Source: Corallium rubrum (taxonomy: Eukaryota; Cnidaria; Anthozoa; Scleralcyonacea; Coralliidae). From it: DNA of 64,000 bases. The translations under genes and the position numbers were made by a program. How positions within the stretch are numbered: the stretch's first letter is position 1; the number at the start of each line of letters is the position of its first letter. The notes below the pieces were generated by a model that did no database searches, had not been told where the DNA came from, and was given only the letters and a program-made list of their open reading frames with translations. Below are positions 19,533 through 31,502 of this stretch, one piece after another. The stretch is taken from contig OZ035997.1 of assembly GCA_964035015.1 (NCBI GenBank), forward strand, positions 61,813,785 to 61,877,784, read 5' to 3'.

Positions 19533-20230
19533 TCCCCGAGCTGGGCGTAGGGCCGAAGGCCCGGAGCCCGGTGAGGGTGCCAATCTCGACATGCGTGGAG
19601 TCCACCTTACACGCTTGTTAAAATGCGAATCAGTTTGAGCGATCTGAATATTTGTATATATACATGTGTGGACGGACCACGCACGGTGAAGAATGTGGGG
19701 CACTGGAAACAATATAGTTCTTGACAAAAAATATTTGAAAAAGATTTGAACTAATATTATTCTTGACAAAAAGACTTGAGAAAGGAGTTTTTGGGATACG
19801 TACATCCTTTTCAAAAGAACAGAAACAATTCAACGTTTACGTATAAAGTCTTGACTAAAGGAAACCCGTCAAACCAAAACTCGAAAGAAGGAAAAAGAAA
19901 TAGTCGAAATAGAAAACCAACAAAGATAAAGGCCGAAAAGTTTAAGCTACGGTAAAAATATAGAGCAGTCGCTCTCAGTAATCACGAATACTTAGTAGCA
20001 AAACTGTTCGAGTTTCCCTGTTTACATCTATCTCACTGTTAATTTTGTTTTATATTTTGTGTGTCCTTGAAGTACGTACATGTATCATATCTATTGCTTG
20101 TTTTTTTTCTTGCCAATGCCCGTTACGTTGTATCTTTTACCGGTGGCTGCCGTCTTATCTCCTTTTAAATAGTTTTCTTATTGTAAAACTACATATGACC
20201 TAGCGGTTGTTTATAATTTAGCACAAAAAA
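19533..20230 (+). mobile_element. Helitron 5' terminus plus upstream region, non-autonomous fragment
   Basis: Starts TCCCCGAGCTGGGCG and shares about 90 bp with the 5' ends of Helitron 1 (22504) and Helitron 2 (61314, minus), including GGCCCGGAGCCCGGTGAGGG and a CGTGGAGTCC stretch. Further in, about 19690-20230 is homologous to the minus-strand sequence at 62150-61600. No helicase gene follows; SWIM-YqaJ element 2 begins near 20287. Confidence 0.65.
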
Positions 20231-20468
20231 TGGAGAAGGAACATTTTTTCTTTTGTAAAACGTACAAATGCTGTTGAAATATTTATTTAGGGAAGGGTCA
20301 CGTGTGCTCTATGGGATATAGAGTCCCAAGAATTAGATAGAAGCGAGTGGTCCTCTATCTAATGAACCTTATGCATTAAAGCAAAGCACGCTGGGAGTTT
20401 AGTTACACAAATAAATTTTGGAAGATGGCGACCGCTTCCTGCGAATAGGAGCCGTGAATCATTTAGTT

Positions 20469-20642
20469 AATAAAAGTAGCGTGCTGCGTAGGCAGTGTAG
20501 AAACAACAATCGAAATATAGTAAGGTTAGATATACTGCCGAAACAGAGAACGTAGGAGTCTAGCGTGACGAAGGGCCTTCGCTCGAAACGTTAGACTCCT
20601 ACGTTCTCTGTTTCGGCAGTATATCTAACCTTACTATATTTC
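20469..20642. mobile_element. fold-back insertion with hammerhead-like loop and 12-bp target duplication
   Basis: Two 51-nt arms (20512-20562 and 20592-20642) are perfect complements around a loop of about 29 nt containing GTGACGAAGGGCC and CGCTCGAAACGTT. TGACGA plus CGAAAC is the core layout of hammerhead ribozymes found in Penelope-like retroelements, though the first core C is G here. AATCATTTAGTT occurs on both sides (20457-20468 and 20643-20654); the other arm of the host element lacks the insertion. Likely a solitary remnant of a Penelope-like element. Confidence 0.6.
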
Positions 20643-21188
20643 AATCATTTAGTTTTTAATTTGTGGAAGATTTTTTTCTTCTGAAGATTTAATAAAGGTT
20701 TTTATCTATTCTAAGTGGTTTGCTTTGTGTTTTTGTGGAATTGTGGATGTTGAACTGCCATATTTTTCAAAATATTCATCATTGCGGCGAAGAGATATTT
20801 TCGATGAAGACGGCTCTGATAACTATTTGAGATTTTGCATATTTGAAAGGTGGGTACTAACATAGATTTCGTTTGAAGTAACTAAGTCCACAGTCACTCA
20901 CAATTCCCAACTGGCAGAACTGCAATCGGTTCCTATATGACTCCTCTGGATTCAAAAATCATGTTTGAACTACCACGTCTCTTCACGCACGATTTGATCA
21001 AGACTCAAGAGTTCTATTTCTAAACCAATTTAAAACATTGAAGTCTTTGGCGCGAAAACAACCGGTTTGACCAACTTAATTTCTTCGCTTTTTCCTCTGC
21101 TTCGTAAATTTTCAGCTCTGTGTGCGATTGTTTGCTTTGTTTCTTCTTCGATAACTTATTATTTAATAGTCAGCGACGAACACTTAAT

Positions 21189-22503
21189 ATGACTACTTGT
21201 AAACACGAAGTGTGCTCAACTTGCGTGGATTGGATTTTCGCCTGGCTTTTTATTCATTTTGTTGGAAATACAGAAAGAAGAATGTGGACTAGACTGAACA
21301 ATTTAGTGAATTTTAATACCACTATTATATATATAACAGACATCACTGGTAAACATGGAAAACCACCAAATGCTTACTTGTATAAAGCACATGCAAGAAG
21401 TCTGGCTACCAAGAAACTGGTAACACAGGTAAAGTTAAAGCCAATATTATGAATAAAGGCGAAGAATGCTATTTTCTTGTAAAAGGCACTGTCCATACAA
21501 CTGAATTCTTCCATGAAGAAAACACAATATTATGTTTATGTTCACTTATACCTAGCAACTTGTTCGCTCATGCATGGCAGGTCTAGGTCGTTGCTGCAAA
21601 CATGTAGCTGCTTTAATATTTCAACTAGTGCTTGACTTCATACAGCATGAGGCAACAGAGGTCCCCTGATGATTTATTTACAGTAACATGGCATGTCCCC
21701 AGCAAAGAAGAACTTAAAACTGCAGTACTATTTGATCATTAAATTTAGTAAAGCAACAGCACAAAACATTAACAAAAGAAGAGCCATGCAACTCGGCACC
21801 ATCATTGCAAGACAAGTCAATGATTCAGACATAAAAAAATTAAAAGATGGTTTGACCAAAGCTGGGATATCTAAATATTTTGGAGGACTGCTTGAATCAA
21901 ATAAATGTCAACCATGTGACTACAGTGATTTTCTCAGGGGTATGCACCAAAAAATAATTTACTGGTCAGAAGCATATTTAAAAGCTAGTCGGCTGTTTAA
22001 TGTTCAAATTAGGAATACAACTTTGCAAAACATACAACACTGTACTTTCACTGAAAGCACTAAATATTTACCAAATCCTGAATTTGTCCCATTTGTTAAG
22101 GAGAATCTGTATGCTTCAAAAGAAAATTGAAGGACATTGAAATAAAGTCCAAAAGCAGCCATGGGTTAATGAACGAAGACAACATGTATGTTTAACTGCT
22201 TCAAATTTTGGTCTTGTGATGAACAGACAACAAAGCATCTAAAGAACAATTTGTCAGCCATGGGTCCCGCATCATGTCTCTGGGTGAAAGACAATGAACA
22301 AATTGCAGTGTTGATATAATTTTGTAGAAAAAGTGATCGGTGAAGCCAAATCTATTAAAGCATGGACCCAGTGTGGATTTTTATTAAATTTAGAAACACC
22401 ATGGCTATTTGCAAGTACAGATTACTTTTTATTTGACCATTCTGAAAGTAATCCATGTGGTGTAGCAGTAGGGGAGGTAGCCTGTGTTGCAAGCATTGCT
22501 TAG
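21189..22503 (+). pseudogene. SWIM zinc-finger / YqaJ nuclease gene, degraded
   Basis: Start at ATG 21189 (MTTCKHEVCSTC), in the position where the family begins. About 21340-21450 gives GKPPNAYLYKAHARSLATKK, the usual head region. A SWIM motif follows in another frame near 21560-21620 (CMAGLGRCCKHVAALIF; the first Cys of Cys-x-Cys has become Arg). At 21693-22130 is the linker region (RRAMQLGTIIARQVN), and at about 22155-22503 a YqaJ start (WVNERRQHVCLTASNFG) running to a region resembling the ASPDG...EVKCP active site. Frameshifts and stops are frequent. Helitron 1 cuts it at 22503 and I could not recover the rest beyond 36123. Confidence 0.65.
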
Positions 22504-22872
22504 TCCCCGAGCCCGGGCGTATGGCCGAAGGCCCGGAGCCCGGTGAGGGTGCTAATCTCGACACGCGTGGAGTCCATTTCACGCGTGTAGAAAAGCGAGG
22601 GAGACGTAATCTCGGAAATAGTTTATATGTTCGGCACGGTGTCACGCGGTAAGAATTGTTGCGCACTGGTGACTAACAATGAAGCAACTGAAATATGATT
22701 GGTATATTTACATTTAAATTGTGAATTACATGATGTGATGTGACAAAATAACCGTCTTTACTGCAAAATCGTTTTCACAACGGTTTTTCGTCTTTTTCAA
22801 GACGAAAACGAGTTTTGTAAGAAAATTGTGATTTTTGAGTGAATAAATATATTCAAACAAAAATTTATTACT

Positions 22873-25800
22873 ATGGAAAGAGAACAAACAAACCAACAAA
22901 GAGGAAAAGAAAAGAGACAAGAGCGAACCCGAAGAGAAAGCGACGAAAAAAAGGCTGAAAGATTACGAAAACGGAGAGAGCTGGCTCGTCGAAGGCTAGA
23001 AGATGAGACAGCGGAGGAAAGGGAAGTTCGCTTGGCGAAGAGAAGAGAAGCTTACAAAAAACGTTCAGAAACAAGTAGAGGTAAGCAAAATCAGGGTGTT
23101 AGAGAGAGAAGGCAGCGAGAAAGTAGTGAACAGAGAGAAAGAAGGCTGCAAAGTTTAAGACAACATGCAAGTGCAAGAATAGAAACAGAAACGCCACAAC
23201 AAAGAGTAAGCCGACTCGAGCATGTCAGACAGAATTCCTCAGAGAGAAGAGCCCAAAATGTAACCGTACAACAAGCACAAGTCGACAGTCGAAAAGAGTA
23301 TCTTCACCAAGGGGGATGGCAAAATGTCGAGAGTCCTTTACACGAGCAAGAATGGGTGAAAAATGAAATGCAGAGATTTCACACTGCCCAAGAAGTGTTG
23401 GAGCACAGACAGTGTACAGTTTGTAAAGAAGCCTGGCCAACCAAGCAGAATTTGGCAGCGCAAAACTACCTGTGTAATCGATGTAAGAGAGATAAGAAAT
23501 CTCCCAAAGTGTACAGTGTGGACAATGACATGGATCCAGGTATTGTACCACAGCAGTTAGAGGGGTTAACCCAGGTAGAGGAAATGTTAATTGCCAGAGT
23601 CTGTCCCATTATGAGTGTGTACAGGAAACATGGTGGGCAGAGAGGGTACAAGGGGCATGTACTAAACTTACCCCAAGATATCCAGAGTTTCTTGTCTAGG
23701 TTACCATGTCATGTAGCAGATTTACCTGTTTTGGTAATAAGAAGACACGGAGTGGATAACACACATCGAGATTTCACTGTTCGTCGACACAGAGTTCTCG
23801 AGGCTGTGTTATGGCTAAAGACAAACAATCCCTACTTCAAAGATGTAGAGATTGATCGAGAGGCAATACAGAGCTTGCCAGAAAATGGCATTCCAGATGA
23901 CCTCAGGTATGTTGTTGAACCAGATGTACAGGTAACAGCTCCTGAACATGAAAATGAAGGCCCACCACAGGAGCCAGTAGGTACTGATAACAGTGTTGAA
24001 GAATCTCTTGTAGGTTGTGGGAGCAGCTCATTCATTCCTCACCGACAAAGGCAGAGGAAGGAAGCTGATGCAATTCGAGAGACAGTGAATGAGAAGGATC
24101 CACTAGACTGGCCATCTACAGAAGGTAATGTAGTGAATGAGTTTAAGACAGACGGTCTAGCGACAATGGCTTTTCCCACATTGTTTCCATTTGGGAAAGG
24201 TGATCCAACCACACGGGCCAGGCAACATGATGTCACTTTGACTGAGGCATTTAAGCACCTGGAAAAATTTGCTGAAGTGTTGCCAAATGGTGAATATAGA
24301 TGGAGGTTTGCTTCTCACCCACGTTTTCCATACTGGGCACTAGATATGAAGCAAAGGCATCAACTATTGTCACAAGCAAATATTTACTTGCGACAACATC
24401 CAGCTGATGCCAACTTGACCATGGAAGAGCTAAAAGAGATGGTTAATTTAATGAGTGGTAAGCAAATGGTGAATCGATTGCAGCGTTATGTGTCCAAGGT
24501 GCAAGGTACAAATCAGTACTGGTATCAACGCTTGCAAGAATTGCTAGCACTAATAGAGCAGAAAGGTTGTCCAACTTTCTTTTTTACATTTAGTGCTGCT
24601 GATAGTTACTGGCCAGATCTGCAAAGACTACTGCAGACAGGGGAAGATGCAACAAGGTCACAACGAGCACAAGCTGTGATTGACAAGCCCCAGTTGACCA
24701 ACTGGTATTTTAAGCAGCGCCTGGATGATTTTATCAGACATTGGTTGAATGGTGTTTTGGATGCGGAGTGGCATTGGTTCCGCTACGAATATCAGGCCAG
24801 GGGAAGTATTCATGCCCATGGGTGTGCCCGGTTAAACAATGCCCCTGATATTCCATTGTTACGAGCTCAAGCTGCCCAGGGGTGGGGTTTCAGCCAAGCT
24901 GATACCACAATGTCAATGGAAGATTTTGATTTCTTTTACCAGGAAGATATTGACCGTGGAAAAGAAGCTGAGAGGCAGTTAGTGAAGTGAGTAACACATA
25001 TTTAATATTTTCTATGATATTGTTTAAATTGGCTTAATTTGGACAATTATTATGATTAGAGCTAACAGACTGACAACAGACATTTTCTTATTTTTTAAAA
25101 TTATAGTATTTATTTTAATTTTTTTCACTTCAAATATTATTATCTTGAAGATATGTTGACTGGCTAGTGACAACCGTCAATGAGGAATTACCAGGTGAAC
25201 AATGGCAAATTCCTGAGGCACATCCATCAGCTGTCCAACCGAGTGCGGTTCACAACAGAGATGATGACTACCACAGATTGGTGAATACTGTGGAGAGGCA
25301 CACAAGATGCAGTCCAGCCTACTGCTTGAAGCAGAAAGGTTATGATGTTCTTGCAGAATGCAGATTTGGTTTCCCAAAGGCATTGGAGGAGGAAACAAAA
25401 CTGTGTTATGAGAAGTTACCACATGACAAGGTGAGTACAGAGTTGGTGACAAAAAGAAATGACCCAAGATTAAATTCACATAATAGGGTCATGCTTGAGA
25501 ATTGGAGAGCTAATGTTGATTTGCAGGTAATTGTTGATCAGAATGCTTGTGCTAGATATATGGCCAAGTATGCTGCAAAAGGAGAGCCACGGTCAAAGCA
25601 AGCATCAGAAATTTTGCAATCATGTGTGTCTAGATTACACAATGATGATCAGGTATCATCAGCGATCAAAAAGGCAATGATCCAAGTTGTTGGAGATCGT
25701 GACATGACAGCACAGGAGACTGCACATATGCTGCTGAGTTTGCCTTTGGTAGGATGTAGTTATAACTTTGTTACTGTGTCTTTAGATAACAGTAGGAGAG

Positions 25801-27921
25801 TTGTCATGGACACTGAGGACCAAAGTGAAGAGGTCTTGCAAAAATCTACAATTGAAGATTATGGTAAGCGTTCAACTGAGAATAGCAGGTATCATGGCCT
25901 ATCTCAGTTGAATTTGATGCAGTATGTGTCACAGTACACAAGAATCAGATCTGAAATAAGAAAGCGACCATTACCATATATTGTAAGGACCTTTCCAAAG
26001 GTGTCAGCAAACCCCCATGGGCCTGATTTTGGCAGATATTGCAAATTTCAGTTGATCAAGTTCAAACCCTGGGAGGGTGAGCCATCAAATGCATGGGACA
26101 ATAACGATGAGAATGATGAAATGTTCATCAACACCTATTACATGTTTCTTGAAACTGATTTTGCTTCAGAGAATGTTTTAGGTCATGAGGAAGAGCGGGA
26201 TAGAGTTTTCCAACACATGTCAGGTGAAGGAAATGAAAAGGATAGTAATGATGATAACACAGGCAACAATAATGATGACGAATATAATAATGATCCAGAA
26301 AATCAACTCGATGACTGGATGCTGCTATGCAGATTGAACCAACAGTATGAGGAGTTGGGTGATCAGCTGTTGGGGGTTGGGAATGACTGGTATGCAGCTG
26401 CACGAACAGTTCCAGTGGAGTTGCTCAGAGAATGCCCTGGGTGGATCTATCAGCAGAGAAAAGATGCAGAAGAACGAGGGCAACGACATGTACAAGTGAG
26501 CAATGAAGTTCCCATTGATCCATCAACCCTGAATGAGAAGCAACGACTTGCATATGATATTCTTATATCTCATATGCAAAATGGTGAGAAACCTGACCCA
26601 GTCAACATGATTGTATGTGGTACTGCAGGAACAGGTAAGACGTACCTAATCACTGCTTTAAAACAGGTTTTGGGTGACAGTTGTATAATAACTGCAACAA
26701 CAGGTATTGCAGCATTTAGTATTAATGGCCAGACATTACACTCTGCTGCACAACTTCCTATACGTGAGTATAAAGACCTACAGGGTGAGTCGTTGCAACG
26801 CTTACAGTTAAAACTGGAAGGTAAGGCTTACCTCATTGTCGATGAAATGTCAATGATTGGTCACAAAATGTTGTCGTGGTTAGACAATAGATTGCGTGCT
26901 GGCACAGGGAATGAAGATAAGCCATTTGGTGGTATTTCAGTGATCCTCCTTGGTGACTTTGGTCAGTTGCCACCAGTGGGTGACCGTCCACTGTATATTG
27001 CAGGAAATGGAACGACTATAAGTGATCATGGTCATTCATTATATCTTTTGTTTGATTCTATAGTTATTTTGAATGAGATTATGCGACAGGCTGGTGAGAA
27101 TGCTGAGGCAAAGCATTCAGAGCCTTGCTGATGAGAATGAGAGATGGACAGGTAACAGAACAAGACTGGCATCTCCTACTGCAACATTCCACACCTAATA
27201 TTGCAATGGATCAGTTTAATGATGCTATTCGGTTATACTTTGACAAGAAGAGTGTAGCAGAGTACAACTATGAGAAGTTGAGAGGCAATGGACAGGCGGT
27301 GGCAAAGATTCAGGCAAAGAACTCTGGCCATGGAGCATCAGCAGCAACATCTGATGAGGCTGGTGGCTTAGAAGCAGTGCTCTTCCTGTCTAAGAAAGCA
27401 GATGTCATGCTGACATCCAATCTGTGGGGCTGAAGTTGGCCTTTGTAATGGCTCATTTGGAGTGGTTGAGGAGATTTGGTTTGCAGAAAATCTTGGCCCA
27501 CCAAATCTACCTGTCGCTGTGTTGGTACATTTCCCTGCCTACACTGGCCCGGGATTTATTGATACATGTCCCAAGTGCATACCAGTGCCACCAAAGGTAT
27601 TTGAGTGGATGGCTGATGGGAAGTACATGTCAAGACAACAGGTCCCATTGAGATTAAGGTATGCAATGACTATTCACAAGTCACAGGGACAGACTTTACC
27701 AAAGGCTGTCGTTGACTTGGGTAAAAGTGAGAAAGTAGCTGGATGTACATTTGTTGCTACATCTAGGGTGAGAATCCATTAATGATATTGTGTTTGAGCC
27801 AATGACATTTGATCGATTAAAAGCCATTGGTAGAAACAAAAATTTGCGAAAGCGACTTGATGAAGAGCAAAGGTTGCAGTTGCTTGCACAAGAAACTGCA
27901 GGAAGATATAGTAGTCATTAG
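22873..27921 (+). pseudogene. Helitron Rep-helicase (HUH nuclease plus Pif1-like helicase), 2 exons, frameshifted
   Basis: Exon 1 (22873-24986): Arg/Glu-rich head with 23-residue repeats (about 1-135), zinc motif CTVCKEAW...CNRCKRDKK (about 179-206), Helitron_like_N region, and the HUH motif in SIHAHGCARL (about 645). A 164-bp intron follows. Exon 2 (25151-27921): the Rep catalytic segment ARYMAKYAAKGE (about 25551), then helicase motifs GTAGTGKT (about 26620), VDEMSMIGHKM (about 26838), GDFGQLPPVGD (about 26953) and AMTIHKSQGQT (about 27665). The product nicks and unwinds DNA for rolling-circle transposition. Against Helitron 2 it has three indels: one base lost near 27110, one G gained near 27427, one A gained near 27773. 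Otherwise open. Confidence 0.9.
24987..25150 (+). other. spliceosomal intron in Helitron 1 Rep-helicase gene
   Basis: GTGAGT donor at 24987, AG acceptor (CTTGAAG) ending at 25150. Removing 164 bp joins exon 1 in frame to the Tyr-Val-Asp-Trp segment of the Rep domain. The same boundaries exist in Helitron 2 at about 54863-55026 (minus). Confidence 0.75.
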
Positions 27922-29280
27922 AAGTTAATAGATGGCCTGGTGAACTTGGTTCACATGTTGGAAATTACTGGGCACATGTCAAGATGTGTGCTTTCGAGTA
28001 ATACATATAATCTCGCCTGTTACCTAGGCATAATATGCAGAGGCAGATCCAGGTTTAGAAATTTATGAAAAGCATGAATCAGATTAATACCAAAAGTACA
28101 ATACTTTTAGAAATTCTTTGGTTTCAGATAATTAATAAACTGTTCCAATATTTTGGGCTTTTAAGTGAGATTTAAGAGTAATACAAGGTCATTAATATCA
28201 GTGTGTATACAGTGTACACACGTGTGCAAAATGGGGGCCCACACCAACCTTGGATCTGCACCTGATATATGTTTTTGAGGCTGGTGCACTGGGTGCAGTC
28301 ATCAAAAATTTTGTATGATTGTGCTTTCGAGTGAGAGATTTGCCTGGAGCCTACTAACACTATATGTGTTTTTGAGGTTGGCATACCAGGGCACAGTAAA
28401 TTTGATTGTGCTTTTGAGGTAACAAGAAATGCCTGCAGACACAGTGATGTGTAATTTTGGCATATGAAAAGTCTGTACCTGGGTACATTTAACCTGTTTC
28501 TGCCGAGTCTGTTAAAAACAATACTCCGTGATTTTACCCTAGCTGTCTAACACCAGATTATGTTACTCATCAAAGAGTGACCTTACACAGCATAGGCAGC
28601 AAAGGTTAATGTGCTTTCGAGCGTAGACTATAATGTGAACAGGCCAAATATTATAATGTTAGTTACATAAAGATAATTGCATTTATCGTTTGTTCTATTC
28701 CTTTGAAAAACAACACTGTACACATATGCAGTACTGCTCAAAAGTAACCAATACAACAATAAGCTAGATCAAACCAATGATGGCCTAAGTTTGAAACTGG
28801 GGTTCAGCTGGACCATTATATCAAACTGACATTGCATTTTGTATGTTAATGACTGAATTAAGATAATGATCTGTTTCTTGCACATTAAGCAGCAACTCAA
28901 CCATTGTAGAACTGCAGTAAGTTCAACTCAATTCGACTATTATAAGAATGAATGCATGATGTAGGATACTTCTGAGCAGTACTGTATTTATATAATTGAT
29001 ATATACAATATGTCAAGAACTGAAGAAATAACTACATACAGTTTAAAATCAGATAATATAATATTTGAGAATTTCAGTCCATTGTTATCAAGGAAAACTC
29101 TTCAGAAGAACTGCCTAAAGAATTTAATTAAGGTAAATGAATAGCTGGTGCATTACCATGCATGGTGTTTTATACATCCATTGAAAAGAGTAGGATATTT
29201 CAAAAGAATGTGGAATTATTGAAAGCCGATATTTGTGTGATTTCTGAAACTGGACTAAACATAGTAGTGACACTTAACTT
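27922..29280. other. Helitron 1 3' region, tandem-like non-coding repeats
   Basis: No ORF of note. A phrase GTGCTTTCGAG (or GTGCTTTTGAGG) recurs at about 27989, 28320, 28407 and 28610, suggesting a decayed tandem repeat of roughly 90-300 bp spacing, comparable to repeats in the matching part of Helitron 2 (51395-51990). Confidence 0.45.
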
Positions 29281-29289
29281 TTTTTAGTA

Positions 29290-30930
29290 TTACAGATCAA
29301 CAAAAACCTCCCATGGTCAGGAGCCAAGCCCACCAGTGCTTAGTATTAGATGTAGATTGCCTGCTTCAAACATGTTCCAATCAAGTGAATCAACCTCTCG
29401 ATCAACCTTAATTGCTACACTTAATACAGTACCTGTACAATGTCATCAATATTTAATATCATCAACTGCTGTAGTGGTCGATTCTGGCACATACACAATG
29501 GCTGCATAATACAAGGTAAAGTATCCTCACGCAGAGCATTGCTTTCCATCGTTTCTTTGCCGTGCTCATTTTCAGATTTCATTCGTAAAGGACATGGACG
29601 AAGACTTCAAGACAGGCGAAGTAACCCTTTCCGGTTTTTGTTTTGGTTTTTTTTTTGCTCTGATTTAGACTGGTTATGAGTTGGTATGTAACTGTCAAGC
29701 TACAAATATTGTAATAATATACGAAAATGCTATACTGATATATTTTTTATTCATGATTGTATCTTTTTTGGTATAAATTTGCATCATTGCATGTCGATCA
29801 TCGTCTATAAAAGTTCCAATGTTAGTGGTCTGGGGTCATTTATAAAAGAGGCTAGCAGTTGTGTTATTGAGAATGGTAAGAGATTTCTTGCAGCTTTCAT
29901 TGTTTAATACTGGGCAGAATTGTCTTTGCAGTTTGAGAAATTGGAAAATATTAAAATACGTCCTAAAATACGTCTTGTTACTCTTGTAATATAATCCTCT
30001 GTGGAGTTCCCGTGAAGGACGGTTCTCTGTGAAGGCCAACATTCCATAACCATTTTACCGTTCTGCTGTATAGTAATATTCTCTGTTATTTTCTGATTTA
30101 TAGGAATTGAAATCTGATAATAAACAAAACTAGCTGTAACTACTTTAATAGTGTGGAATCATCATGTTAGTGATTTTCTATGATCAGGTAAAGTAATTAA
30201 CTTATATGCACACAATGCAGCTGAATTTTGCTGGACGAATAGCTATTTCACAATGATGTACAATGATTGCCTATTTGACTACATGTATGCAGGCATGTAC
30301 AACTACTCTACCTGTATTGTCTACAAAGCTTGACCAGCAACCAATTTCTTGACAAGTAAAATTATCTGGTATTAGCCAGATATTAACAAAGAATCTGGTA
30401 GTTGTAGATAAATCAGTCAAATCATGCAAATAGTCCATTGCATCATTATGTTCATTTTAAAGAAATCACAGCTTTATAGTGCAACTGCCAGCTGATAATT
30501 TGTTCAATTGTATTTTCCAACACTTTCAGAGACCATGGCATGAACTGATTAATGGCCCATTTATAGTGTACATTATGACAGACCTGAGTACACCATCAAG
30601 ACTGAATCTTTCAACAGTGGTCTTTCCAATGTCCCTACAATACTGTTTTTTAAACAAGTAAGATTTTTACTTTTTTATTAGTCAAACTTATATTTTAATT
30701 AAAATATGTTCGTTTGCAGTTTCACAAAACAGTGAGCTATTGTTTCATTGACCTTCTCTGATATATCAACCACTATATATTTTACATAATTATTAATTGT
30801 CTCTGATAAGTTTTAAATGCTTTATCTGATTGCAGGCAAAGGAGATTTTTACACTTCTCATTGATTCAATTGGAGCAAGAAGCAGATTCAATATAGTTCA
30901 TCCAAAACAGTTCGATACATGTACAAGCTG
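29290..30930 (+). other. exon-like segments conserved between both Helitrons (possible captured or accessory gene)
   Basis: Three segments have splice-like boundaries at matching places in Helitron 2: (a) an acceptor TTACAG near 29296, then an open frame of about 75 codons ending SSTAVVVDSGTYT, matched by 49982-49843 (minus) where a GTAAGT donor follows; (b) about 30529-30656, acceptor CTTTCAG and donor AAGTAAG, matched near 47680-47760; (c) from about 30837 after GATTGCAG, matched near 47500. Reading frames are damaged in at least one copy, so this is not a working gene. Segment (a) ends in an Asp-Ser-Gly-Thr-Tyr pattern that recalls immunoglobulin domains, but that is weak. No product is assigned. 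Confidence 0.35.
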
Positions 30931-31314
30931 AGGCAGTCAGTAGTAGAAATTTTGGTTACCATACTATTCAATTTGAGGAATGTCATTTAGAAAAAATACA
31001 AACTTTATTGATCTGTAGAAGGGAAATTATGACCTGACAGTGCACGTTTATTCATTGTAGTAATTTAAATAAATGTATATTATTTGAATAAGATCTGAAT
31101 TGTTAAGGCTAGGCTTAGTGATTTGATGTAATTGATTTCATGAAAAATTGTAAATTAAAGTTGATTAAAAGTCACAAATTTAAATATACTACAACTGTTT
31201 TTAATATTGTAGCGATAGACACACCAGGCGGAAAACGCAATTTAAAAATGAATATCAGAGCCCAGCAAATGACTTTGAAACAAGACATAATAAAAAGAAA
31301 AGAAAATTTATTTA

Positions 31315-31354
31315 CTGACGTTTCGTTGTTACATCACAACATCTTCAGAGCATT
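31315..31354 (-). ncRNA. hammerhead-like ribozyme motif of the left Penelope unit
   Basis: Minus-strand copy of the motif at 34936-34975: core CTGAAGA, a 5-bp stem GTTGT/ACAAC with a 6-nt loop, then CGAAACGTC. It has the type I hammerhead layout (CUGANGA, GAAA, UH) with a minimal stem III, as described for Penelope-like retroelements. Activity is not shown by sequence. Confidence 0.55.
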
Positions 31355-31502
31355 TAAACTATATTACAGTTGGTTCACTATATATACTACAAAGATATAC
31401 TGGTTTAAAATTACAAGAACGGTTACAAAATTTAAAGTTCAAACGGACAAATGAACATCAAGAACAGACAACAGAGATTGAATATCAATAACAGACAACA
31501 TA

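Noticed and set aside
24987..25150. Stop at 24988 as the end of a separate Rep protein
   Set aside because: The TGA is part of a GTGAGT donor, and removing 164 bp restores a continuous Helitron protein in both copies.
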